From contig JACCSL010000504.1 of assembly GCA_013812995.1 (NCBI GenBank), positions 1 through 9,494 on the forward strand: a stretch of DNA of 9,494 nt, given 5' to 3'. The translations under genes and the position numbers were made by a program. This DNA comes from Ardenticatenales bacterium (GTDB taxonomy: Bacteria; Chloroflexota; Anaerolineae; Ardenticatenales; Ardenticatenaceae). The first letter of the stretch is position 1; every line of letters starts with the position of its first letter. Positions 1-8,300 of the stretch are shown here, piece by piece. Below the pieces are notes generated by a model. That model was given only the letters and a program-made list of their open reading frames with translations, ran no database searches and was not told the origin of the DNA.

Positions 1-569
<569 letters not shown>

Positions 570-572
570 TGT

Positions 573-580
573 CTCCCCTC
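573..580 (-). promoter_or_regulatory. Ribosome binding site of guaB
   Basis: On the minus strand the bases before the ATG at 569 read GAGGGGAGACA. The GAGG core lies 7 nt from the start codon, a good spacing, and fixes this ATG as the start. Confidence 0.75.
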
Positions 581-605
581 TCTTTCACCACCGTTGGCTA
601 TCGCT

Positions 606-634
606 ATTATAAAGGAGAAGAGGGGGCGAGGCGA
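606..634 (-). promoter_or_regulatory. Likely sigma-70-type promoter of guaB
   Basis: The minus strand carries a perfect TATAAT at 611-606. Seventeen bases upstream is TCGCCT (634-629), which matches the TTGACA consensus at only 3 of 6 positions. Transcription would start near 599, leaving a leader of about 30 nt that ends in the good ribosome site before guaB. The -10 box is strong by eye; the -35 is weak. Confidence 0.55.
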
Positions 635-696
635 GAGAGTCGCCGATTTACAGCCTGAAGCCTATTCCTTCTATGTGGCGCATCTCGTGGTGAAGT

Positions 697-726
697 TTGT
701 ACTAGAAATAGAGGCTCCTTTATACT
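697..726 (+). promoter_or_regulatory. Candidate promoter of the redox operon
   Basis: The plus strand has TTGTAC (697-702) and TATACT (721-726, 5 of 6 to consensus) separated by 18 bp. Transcription would begin near 733 and leave a leader of about 130 nt before the ATG at 866. An alternative -35, TTGACG at 726-731, overlaps this -10 but has no good -10 at the right distance. The call rests only on consensus matching by eye. Confidence 0.3.
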
Positions 727-735
727 TGACGAGGT

Positions 736-746
736 GGGAGACTCCC
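736..746. repeat. Short perfect inverted repeat GGGAG-A-CTCCC
   Basis: Five-base arms GGGAG (736-740) and CTCCC (742-746) surround a single A. One base of loop is too small for an RNA hairpin using all pairs, so a DNA-level operator is likelier than a terminator. It sits 10 bp downstream of the candidate -10 box at 721-726, where a repressor could act. A chance occurrence is not excluded. Confidence 0.3.
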
Positions 747-747
747 G

Positions 748-848
748 CAAAACATCTTTTCCATCTTCTATTTCTTACACTCTCCTTGTACTTTCCTTGC
801 ACTCCGTGCCCCTCACTGTTTCCTTAACCAACTTACCAATTCACTGAC
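748..848 (+). other. G-poor pyrimidine-rich leader segment
   Basis: From 748 to 787 there is no G on the plus strand, and 751-848 contains only six G (788, 799, 806, 808, 818, 846) with abundant C and T. This is unlike the surrounding coding DNA. It would form an unstructured C-rich 5' leader of the redox operon, the kind of sequence Rho can load on. I see no convincing open frame on either strand here. Confidence 0.5.
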
Positions 849-865
849 TATGATGGGATGGATGC

Positions 866-3409
866 ATGCAAAATTACCAACCTATTCTGCAGCGCACCGG
901 TCTCTTCCGAATACTAAGCGAGGCAGAGATCGATGCACTCGCTCGTGTGGTCTCAGTTGTCTCCTTTACCGCAGGGGAGATCATCTGTAGGGAGGGAGAA
1001 GTAGGTGAGGAGATGTACATTCTGGTGGAGGGGGCCGTCCAGGTGTACACGATCACAACAGAGGGGGACGAGGTCGTGCTGGACAAGAAGCAGGTAGGAC
1101 AGTATTTCGGGGAGCAGGCCCTCCTACCCGACGGCGATGGTATGCGCACTGCCAGCATCCGTGCGCATACCGACACCCGCTGCCTGATCATTCGCCAGGC
1201 AGAGTTTCAGCGTGTCCTGACCAGGGATCACCCCCTACGTAACCACCTGGTCGCTCTCGGACAAACGCAACTCCGAGATAAGATCATGCACCAGTCGGTG
1301 CTCTTCCGCTCCCTGCGTTTCGGGCAGAGCGGGAACTGGTTTCAGGAAGAGGTGCTACCCGAGCAACACACCATCTTCCGCCAGGGCGATCCCGGAGATC
1401 GCTTCTACTATATACTCTCCGGGAAGGTGGCCCTTTATCACGAAGAGGCCGATGGTAGCCAGCAACTCCTCATGTACCTCCAGACAGGGGGGGGCTTCGG
1501 GGAGTTGGCGCTGTTGAAACGACAACCACGCACGGCAACCGCCATCACGCATAGCCAGGTGCGCCTCCTCACCCTGGAGGGTGACAAGTTTCGTGAGTTC
1601 TACCAGCAGTCACCAGAACTACGCGACTATCTTCAATCTCTCCAGAAAATATACTCCCTTACGGGGCGCGGCTTCATCACACAGCACGCGGGCAAGTTCC
1701 TGGACATGGATTGCATCACCTCGATGTACCATTTCACGAACGGAAAGTCAGCGATGTCCTCGCAAGTCGTTGGTCAGCACATCTTCAATATGTCCCTGCT
1801 ATTCCATGAAGAGAACGAGAGCAGCGCCCCTGAGAGAATCCGCTACGAGGATCCCGCCCACCGAATCTCCCGCGAGTTGCTCCTCTTTGACAACAGAGTG
1901 GTTGGGGTGATGGCGCAGGGGCTATGGCAGGAACTAGGCAAGATCCATCAGATGATCATAGATGGAACCCTGCTCGCGCCCGAGCAACTTCGCCACTTCA
2001 AGCAGCAAGGGTATATCGACTCAGGCCGGCATGAAGCTGTCTACGCCGATACGGATATCATCTGCGAGTGTCTCCAGCTCAACTCTGGCACCCTGACGCA
2101 GATGATTTATCAGGGCTGCCCCACCGTTGCCAGCCTGGCAGAGACGACAGGGGCAAGCACCGTTTGCGGCTCCTGCCGCCCTCTGCTTCAGGAGTTGGTC
2201 GGACATGAATCGTGGACACCTGTGATGGTTCTGGATGAGTTTGAGGTGGTGCAGGGGGTCCGCTCCTTCCGCTTTGCCCCCTATAACACCTCCTTGAAAC
2301 GCGCCCTCCCCGGCCAACATGTGGTCGTCCAGGCACGGATCGATGGGCGATGGGTACAGCGCCCCTATACCATCTCGTCCCCCACCAACGAAACCAGTTA
2401 TCGCGAGATTACGGTGAAGCGCGAGCCACTTGGTTACTTCTCCAACTGGCTCTTTGATCGCCCTCACCACAACACACTGCTCCGCCTCTCTGACCCCCAG
2501 GGCGAGTACATTGCCGATCTCACCCAGCCGCAGCCCATCGTCTGCTTGGTCGCAGGCATTGGTCTTACCCCGGCTCTAGCCATCCTGCGCTCGGCCCTGG
2601 GTGAAGAGAAGATTCCTCCGATTCACATTGACTATTCGGTGACGAGCCACGATTTGATCGTCTACCGCGACGAGCTGGAACGGGCGGCTCAGACGCGCGA
2701 GGAGGTGACAGTTCGCTTTCGCATCACCCGCGAGGAAGGGCGGCTTGGGCAGAAGGATGTAGCAGAGATTGTCCAGTGTTACCCTGGCGCTCGCTTCTAC
2801 ATCTGTGGACCGGCTACCTATCTGACCGACGTCGAGCAGTACCTGCTGAACAACAATGTTCCTGCAACAAGCATCGAGATTGAGGAGTTCAAGCCCATTG
2901 GTGAGCCTGCGCTTTCCACCGCGACTCGCTCCCTGGAGCGCTCCTGGCTTCTCCTGGGTGCAGGGCTGCTGCTGGCCTTCGTGGTTCAAGAGAGTTTGCA
3001 GCTCAAGATAGCGTGGCTGGAAAATCTACAGAGCATGGAAACGTACAAGCGGTGGTCCGGGGTGGGGCTTCTGGGGTTCATGGCCGCGCAGTGGATTCTT
3101 CCCTACCTGCGGCTGACCGGACAGTTAAGGTTGGCAGCGCGCCACTATCATCTGCACAAGCGTCAGGGAATGCTGGCTCCCCTCGTCTACTTCTTCCACT
3201 CGACCGGGATGGGCTATGCTTACCTGCTGGTGCTTAGCTCGGTCTTTTTCGCCAACCTGGTGCTCGGTCTGCTCGACCCGGATACGGTGGTGAAGCCGGA
3301 GCAGAGAAAGAGCTACGGCTTCTATTGGCTCCTCCTCCATGTGGCGCTATCCGTTGCTCTCGTCGCGCTGATCGGCTACCACATCTTTATAGTCTTTTAC
3401 TACACCTAA
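866..3409 (+). CDS. Fused cyclic-nucleotide-binding, BFD [2Fe-2S], FAD/NAD(P) reductase with C-terminal b-haem membrane domain
   Basis: An 847 aa multidomain redox protein. Two cyclic-nucleotide-binding domains lie at about 10-125 and 135-255. Their phosphate-binding cassettes are FGEQALL...MRTAS (E83, R94) and the canonical FGELALLKRQPRTATA (E213, R222). No HTH follows, so it is not a CRP-type regulator. Residues 265-330 are unassigned. Residues 334-376 (RELLLFDNRVVG...) and the BFD domain with C400, C402, C434 and C437 resemble the middle of NirB nitrite reductase. A ferredoxin-reductase-like module (445-680) shows RPYTIS (499-504, FAD), GIGLTP (564-569, NAD(P)) and CGP (647-649). The C-terminus has membrane segments at about 692-712, 727-748, 766-803 and 817-845 with HX13H pairs H764/H778 and H825/H839, suggesting two b haems. 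An in-frame stop at 851-853 forces the start to 866, although its ribosome site is weak. Its likely role is cyclic-nucleotide-gated electron transfer from NAD(P)H into the membrane and on to the cytochromes encoded downstream. Domain calls are firm; the physiological role is inferred. Confidence 0.9.
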   Translation: MQNYQPILQRTGLFRILSEAEIDALARVVSVVSFTAGEIICREGEVGEEMYILVEGAVQVYTITTEGDEVVLDKKQVGQYFGEQALLPDGDGMRTASIRAHTDTRCLIIRQAEFQRVLTRDHPLRNHLVALGQTQLRDKIMHQSVLFRSLRFGQSGNWFQEEVLPEQHTIFRQGDPGDRFYYILSGKVALYHEEADGSQQLLMYLQTGGGFGELALLKRQPRTATAITHSQVRLLTLEGDKFREFYQQSPELRDYLQSLQKIYSLTGRGFITQHAGKFLDMDCITSMYHFTNGKSAMSSQVVGQHIFNMSLLFHEENESSAPERIRYEDPAHRISRELLLFDNRVVGVMAQGLWQELGKIHQMIIDGTLLAPEQLRHFKQQGYIDSGRHEAVYADTDIICECLQLNSGTLTQMIYQGCPTVASLAETTGASTVCGSCRPLLQELVGHESWTPVMVLDEFEVVQGVRSFRFAPYNTSLKRALPGQHVVVQARIDGRWVQRPYTISSPTNETSYREITVKREPLGYFSNWLFDRPHHNTLLRLSDPQGEYIADLTQPQPIVCLVAGIGLTPALAILRSALGEEKIPPIHIDYSVTSHDLIVYRDELERAAQTREEVTVRFRITREEGRLGQKDVAEIVQCYPGARFYICGPATYLTDVEQYLLNNNVPATSIEIEEFKPIGEPALSTATRSLERSWLLLGAGLLLAFVVQESLQLKIAWLENLQSMETYKRWSGVGLLGFMAAQWILPYLRLTGQLRLAARHYHLHKRQGMLAPLVYFFHSTGMGYAYLLVLSSVFFANLVLGLLDPDTVVKPEQRKSYGFYWLLLHVALSVALVALIGYHIFIVFYYT

Positions 3410-3414
3410 AGGAG
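3409..3414 (+). promoter_or_regulatory. Ribosome binding site of the pentahaem cytochrome gene
   Basis: AAGGAG lies 5 nt before the ATG at 3420 and overlaps the TAA stop (3407-3409) of the preceding gene. This indicates one transcript and probable translational coupling. Confidence 0.8.
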
Positions 3415-3419
3415 CGCCT

Positions 3420-4085
3420 ATGAAACGCGCCTCACGCCTCGGCTATCTGATAGGCGGACCGCTGTCTGTGGTCGTGCTCCTTTTGCTGCTCCTGCCCCTG
3501 TTTAAAGAGTGGAGTGCGCTCGGCCCGATGAATAGTGGGCATGAAGGAATGGAGTGCCAGTATTGCCACCTGCCTGCGACTGGCACCTTGCGCCAGCAGG
3601 CGCAGGCCAATGCCCGCTATCTTTTGGGGCTGCGGCAAGAGGGGGTCCATTTTGGGCACGAGCCCGTCACGACCGCGAACTGCCTGGCCTGCCACGAGCG
3701 GCCCGACGATGTTCACCCCGTTTTCCGCTTCTATGAGCCACGCTTTGCCGAGGCGCGCGCGGCCATCCAACCGCAAGATTGTGTCTCCTGCCATCGGGAG
3801 CATGAGGGGGTTCGCGTCACCATCGAGCCGACCTATTGCAGCAACTGCCATGAGGATACCGTGATGAAAGACGACCCGCTGACGATCCCGCACGAGGCGC
3901 TGATCCAGCAGGAACGGTGGGATAGTTGCCTGGGCTGCCATGACTTCCACGGCAATCACATCATGGATCTTCCCACGGACGTTGCCACCCTGATCTCGAT
4001 GGACGACATCCGCCGCTACTTTGATGGCGGCCCCTCCCCGTACTCAGACCTCCGGACTCACCAGGCGAAGAAGGTGCCCCAATGA
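3420..4085 (+). CDS. Membrane-anchored pentahaem cytochrome c
   Basis: A 221 aa protein with an N-terminal hydrophobic segment (about 9-28) after KR, acting as a signal anchor; there is no lipobox cysteine. Five CXXCH haem c attachment motifs follow: CQYCH (46-50), CLACH (88-92), CVSCH (121-125), CSNCH (140-144) and CLGCH (170-174). Many extra histidines (for example in HFGHEP, HREHEG, IPHEAL and FHGNH) could be distal ligands, as in bis-His multihaem cytochromes of the cytochrome c3/c7-like superfamily. The haem domain would lie outside the cytoplasmic membrane and accept or donate electrons. It starts 10 bp after the reductase gene and ends in an ATGA overlap with the next gene, so it is very likely the redox partner of both. 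The last 45 residues have no haem site. The exact family and the acceptor are not identifiable from sequence alone. Confidence 0.92.
   Translation: MKRASRLGYLIGGPLSVVVLLLLLLPLFKEWSALGPMNSGHEGMECQYCHLPATGTLRQQAQANARYLLGLRQEGVHFGHEPVTTANCLACHERPDDVHPVFRFYEPRFAEARAAIQPQDCVSCHREHEGVRVTIEPTYCSNCHEDTVMKDDPLTIPHEALIQQERWDSCLGCHDFHGNHIMDLPTDVATLISMDDIRRYFDGGPSPYSDLRTHQAKKVPQ
4071..4076 (+). promoter_or_regulatory. Ribosome binding site of the Tll0287-like gene
   Basis: AAGGTG lies 5 nt before the ATG at 4082, inside the end of the pentahaem cytochrome gene. With the ATGA stop/start overlap it supports coupled translation. Confidence 0.6.
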
Positions 4086-4903
4086 CTAGAGCCTCATTCA
4101 TCCTCTTATCGCTCGCGCTGGTCGCGCTCATCGTCTTCCTCTTTGTGAGCGCCCCGCCGCCGCTGCCCGAAGAAAACAGCACTGCGGGCGAGCTGATTCC
4201 CATCGAGACCGCGCTCCGCGTCGTCGCGCAGGAGCAGTCCACCGCTCGTACGCTCTACACTCGCGAGATTGTTGGTCCTGGTCAGAAGGCGGGTCTCGCC
4301 TTCGACGAGAAGTGGCGTGAGCCGGAGGTGGAGGCCGGGCCGCTTCCCGCGCTCTTCCTGCGCGAAACCTCTGCCAGCCTGCAACGAAGTGCGGTGGGAT
4401 TGGGGCTCTTCCTTGGCTCCGACTTCCCCATCGCCTCCGCGAATCGTTTCAGCGGCGTACAGACCGAGCACTTTGTGACAATCAGGGAAACCCTAGAGCC
4501 GGAATTCTTTTTCGAGGAAGACACCGGCCTCTACACCGGCATGTTCCCTGACTTTGCAAGCGCGGAGCCCTGCGTCACCTGCCACAACCAACATCCCGAA
4601 AGCCCGAAAGTCGATTGGGTTCTGAATGACTTGATGGGGGCCACCACCTGGTCCTACCCCAAAGAAGCGGTCACAACGGACGAACTGATGACGATGCTGG
4701 CCGCCCTCCGCACGGCGATGCGCGAGGCCTACCGTGCCTACCTGGAGGAGGCTGCCAGCTTTGCCACCCCACCCGAGATCGGCGAGCAATGGCCCGTCGA
4801 CGGGTACTACCTGCCCAGCGAAGAAGTCTTCATGGCCGAACTCACCCGTCGCTCCTCCGCCGCCAGCCTGGAGATGATTATGGAGGCAGTCAAGGCCGAC
4901 TAG
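4082..4903 (+). CDS. Membrane-anchored Tll0287-like (DUF3365) monohaem protein
   Basis: A 273 aa protein. An N-terminal hydrophobic segment (about 5-23) ends in VSA, followed by PPP, so it is either a cleavable signal peptide or an anchor. The rest resembles the Tll0287-like/DUF3365 haem-binding domain, first seen in a cyanobacterial c-type haem protein and also found as the sensor of some histidine kinases. The hallmark is CVTCHNQHPESPKVDW (164-179), with a single CXXCH at 164-168, followed by LNDLMGATTWSYP. Upstream blocks TARTLYTREIVGPG and SDFPIASANRFSG also look family-like. The only cysteines are C164 and C167, so the Cys axial ligand I recall from Tll0287 itself is not available here. 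The ATG overlaps the preceding stop (ATGA). It probably senses or relays redox state outside the membrane together with the pentahaem cytochrome. No kinase or output domain is attached. Confidence 0.85.
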   Translation: MTRASFILLSLALVALIVFLFVSAPPPLPEENSTAGELIPIETALRVVAQEQSTARTLYTREIVGPGQKAGLAFDEKWREPEVEAGPLPALFLRETSASLQRSAVGLGLFLGSDFPIASANRFSGVQTEHFVTIRETLEPEFFFEEDTGLYTGMFPDFASAEPCVTCHNQHPESPKVDWVLNDLMGATTWSYPKEAVTTDELMTMLAALRTAMREAYRAYLEEAASFATPPEIGEQWPVDGYYLPSEEVFMAELTRRSSAASLEMIMEAVKAD

Positions 4904-4913
4904 AAGGGTGTGC

Positions 4914-5375
4914 CTATGTCGTCTTGCCGCCTTCTATCTCTGTTATGATCTCAAGCGGCGGCGTATCGCTGAACATCACCCGCATGATGCCGGGGAGATA
5001 GTGGTCCATCGTGAGGGCATTGTCGTAGATCGCCTGCTCGATCATACCCTCCGGTGGGCACTCCGCGCGGAAATGCAGGCTGGTCTTGAAGCGGACCTCA
5101 CCATCGCTGAAGTCTAGTTCAAAATTGCCCATGCGTAGCCCATAGTTGGCCCGTGTGATAAACTCCGCCAGTGCCTGGCGACGATCCTCGGGCGTCTTGT
5201 TATTGACGATGGAGTAGAAGAGAATCTGCTCAATATCCGCCAGGCATTTGGCAAACGCAGGCCAATTCCCATTTTCCCCGATCACCTCCAGCCTCAGAGT
5301 TGTGTCGTCTATCTTCTGATGGGGCCATTCGTTCTCTGCCACGACATTCATCAACGCCTGGAATAGGTCGATCAT
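4914..5375 (-). CDS. YbjN-like protein, possible secretion chaperone
   Basis: A 153 aa soluble protein without signal peptide or membrane segment. It has the layout of the YbjN family (PF10722): an N-terminal helix and strand, then ILFYSIVNNKTPEDRRQALAEF, the RANYGLRMGNFELDFSDG block (75-92) and a strand VRFKTSLHF, then a helix-rich C-terminus with DHYLPGIMRV. YbjN-type proteins adopt a fold related to type III secretion chaperones, although members are loosely annotated as sensory regulators. Its ATG (5375-5373) overlaps the TGA of the upstream giant gene as ATGA, so translation is probably coupled. The nearest purine-rich site, AAAGG, lies only 1 nt from the ATG, and GAGG is 10 nt away, which also points to reinitiation. 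Co-translation with a very large effector-like protein suggests a chaperone or immunity-like partner, but this is inference from fold and position. Confidence 0.85.
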   Translation of the reverse strand: MIDLFQALMNVVAENEWPHQKIDDTTLRLEVIGENGNWPAFAKCLADIEQILFYSIVNNKTPEDRRQALAEFITRANYGLRMGNFELDFSDGEVRFKTSLHFRAECPPEGMIEQAIYDNALTMDHYLPGIMRVMFSDTPPLEIITEIEGGKTT

Positions 5376-8300
5376 ACCTTTGTGGCCTCTTGTTCTCGGA
5401 GTCTTTCCATGTGTGCCAGGGCTTGTTTCTGACTCTCGGACATTTCCTGCTTCTTGCTTCCCTCCTGCAACGACTCTGATTTTTCCTGCTGTAGCTCGGC
5501 GACAAATTCATCTTCGGGCATGAGGGTTTTGTTCTTTTTCCTGAACAGATTCTTGATCTTGGTGAAAATATCGCTAACCGAGTGTAGCTTGTCCTTGAAG
5601 GAAGATTTGTTCTGTCTCGTCTGCTCTTCGAGATCGGCCTGTGCTTTGATGACCGCCGCGTTGATCTTCCCCTTGGTGAGCGTCGTCTGCTCGCTCTTGT
5701 CAACCGTTGTCACCCCTTCAATCTCCCTCAGTTGCTTCGTGATGCTGCCACTGCGAGATTGCTTGAATTCTATCTTGGTCTCCAGCTTCTGGAGCTTATC
5801 GAAGTATTCGTAGGTGCTCTGCGTGGCTTTATTACTCTCAAGCTCTTGAAGCTGCGCCATGACCGCGGTGTGCTCTTCTTCTTTGGCCCTGCTGAGTCGC
5901 TCCTTCTCCTGGAGCTGGCGCAGCTGCTCAACCACCTCATCATTGACCTTGAGTTTCTGCTTGTTCTTTACGGCGGTATGAGTCGTCTTTTCGGTTTCCA
6001 GCTCTCTTATCCGCTTCTGGAGCTTCGTCAGTTCCGCCTTGGCTGCCTTTTCGCTCTTCTTGTACTGCTTGATGACATCGGCGGTGTAGTCGTCGCGCAG
6101 CCTTTCGATCCGCTGGGTCTCCCGCCGCTCGACCTCTACGGGGTCAGGCTTGGACTTCCGATTCTCTTTAACGAGCAGCGTATCTTTTTCCCGCTCGGCA
6201 CTGGCAATCTTCAGGCCCGCCTTGGCGACCAGATTCTCGGCCTCTTGAAGCTCGACGATCTTGCTATCGGCCTCGGGCGGGTTGGGCTGGTTGCCCTTGC
6301 CCATGAACTGCCACTGATGCTGCTCTTTCTTCGTCTGGAGCTTGCCCTCGTCGTCCATGGACATCTTGCCCGCAAATTTGAAGTTGCCCAGGATCCACTC
6401 TTTGAATGTGATAGTGTAGAGGGTCTTGTTAAAAAAGTAGAGGAATTTGGCATTCAGCTTCAGCCCGACAGCGGCTTTTAGCTCCCCGCCCGCCTCGTAG
6501 CGGAGCCCGAAGTCATCGGTTGGCTTGAACTTCTTTTCCTTCGCCCCCGGCCGGTAGAGAAGACCGCCCTCCACCGTGCTGGTAGCATTGATGGCAAGGG
6601 GAACGCGGACGAAGAGATCGGCCCCAATGGCAATGATCGCCGAGGAGCCCGCGTACACCCCCATGCCCGCCTCCGCATATATTTCCCCTTTGAGCGTAGG
6701 CCCGCCCGATAAGAGCATCTCCCAGGTTTTGCCTGACTCGTCGTCCGCTTTTGGATTTACCCGCGCCGCCATGTCCACACCAGCCGTCACCCCGCCACCG
6801 GCGGCGACATAGCCAGTGAGATCGAGGCCAGGCAACACTGGGTAGAACACATCAAGCCGCACAGGCCAGCCGGGCATGGGCGGGGGAAACTTGAATCCGC
6901 CCTTCAGGAAGGCATTTCTATCCTCAAAGTTGACGCCCCCGGCCACGCCGAACATGTTGAACCCGATCTTCTTGATGGTAGAGTCCACACTGCCGATTTT
7001 CAGACCCTCCCCCTCTTTAATCGAGATCTTGTTGGCCTGGAACTTGAGTTCGGCCTGAACAAGATCAAACTTGCTCATGTCGTCCTCTCTCAGGCCGTAC
7101 TTCTCCTTCGGCCCACTCGCAGCACTCGGATCCTGGGCTTTGCGGACCAGCACCGCGCTCTCGATCTCCACGCCCTCTTTGTCGAACTTGCCCTGACTGA
7201 CAAGCAGGCTAAACCAGGCAGTGTTGAGCTCGAACGCATCGAAGGCCCCGGAGAGCCCCTTGGTTTTGTCGAAGGTGACGGAGGCATTCTCAACGCCGCC
7301 ATCGACTTTGGCCTGCGGGTAGTTGATCTTCAGGCTGGTTCTACCCGTGATGGTATAGCCTGCCCCGCTCTTGGTGATTTCGGCCTCGGTGTTTTTTAGG
7401 GACATCCCCTCAAACAGGGGTATGTCCTTGTTCTCCCCCGTCTCACTCTTGTAGCCAAATTTGACGCTCTCGAAGTTGAAGCCCTGGGGGCCCAGAACGA
7501 TATTTGTCCCGGTCGCCACGATGTCGCCCGCGTCCGCGAGCCCAGGGATCCTGCTCATGAGCAGTTTCAGCGTGGCAGTATCTACCTTGAAGGTGTTCGA
7601 CGCGATATCATAGCTGATCTGCGAGGAGTCGAATTTGATGAGCTCGGCCAGGGTGAAGGCGAGCCTGCCATTCTGGAGGCCGCCCGTGAAGGAGCTCGCG
7701 CCTTTGTTCTTGGCATAATTGACCTCAAAATCTCCCTCGGCCAGGAGCCCTGTTGCGTTGCTCCCCAGATTCAGGTTGACCTTCCCCTTGGCCCCGATAG
7801 ACCAGCCATCCTTGTTGATAGCGCCCATGAATGTGGCATTGTCTACAAAGAAGCGATCCTTGATGAACTCCAGCTTCGGGACAACCACCTTGCCCCTTCC
7901 GCTGAGGCCCTCGCGGTTGACGGCGATCTCCTCAAAGACCATCTGTGTGCTCTTGAGCGATTCGGGAAGGGTGATCGTTGCCTGCGCGATGGTCAGACCA
8001 ATGGTGGGGTCCGGCGAGAGGGCGACCCTGTTGATCTTGAGCGTCTGACCGACGCTAATCGTGTCCAGCCCACCGCCCAGGAAGTTGCCCTCCTTGTCTA
8101 GCTCCATCTTGAAGCCGGTGGCCCCCGCCGTAAAGCCAAAGAGATTCACATCTAGCTTCCCGCCCGTGAAGGTCAGCTTCTCCCCATCCCAGTCCGCGCC
8201 CAGGTTGGTGACGACGACCGAGGTTCCAATACTAACCTCATCAATGCTGAAATTTGCCTGCTTGAGCCCGTCATTGCCAATCTCGACATTCTTGACGGAG

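Noticed and set aside
736..746. GGGAG-A-CTCCC as an intrinsic terminator
   Set aside because: The loop is one base and no T-run follows, so it cannot be a normal Rho-independent terminator.
850..865. Alternative starts at the ATGs at 850, 853, 858 and 862 for the CNB-reductase gene
   Set aside because: None of these is in frame with the 847 aa protein, and the in-frame stop at 851-853 excludes upstream in-frame starts. A short upstream ORF from 850 is possible but unsupported.
866..1640. CRP/FNR-type transcription factor
   Set aside because: The CNB domains are not followed by a helix-turn-helix domain; the frame continues into Fe-S, flavin and membrane domains.
2021..2470. Minus-strand open frame of 149 codons inside the reductase gene
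   Set aside because: It is a shadow of the BFD and FAD-binding coding region, whose cofactor motifs are intact on the plus strand.
5732..6481. Plus-strand Leu-rich open frame of 249 codons, superficially like a membrane protein
   Set aside because: It is the antisense of Glu/Lys/Gln-rich coiled-coil codons, which read as Leu, Phe and Val on the other strand. The minus-strand giant frame is the real gene.
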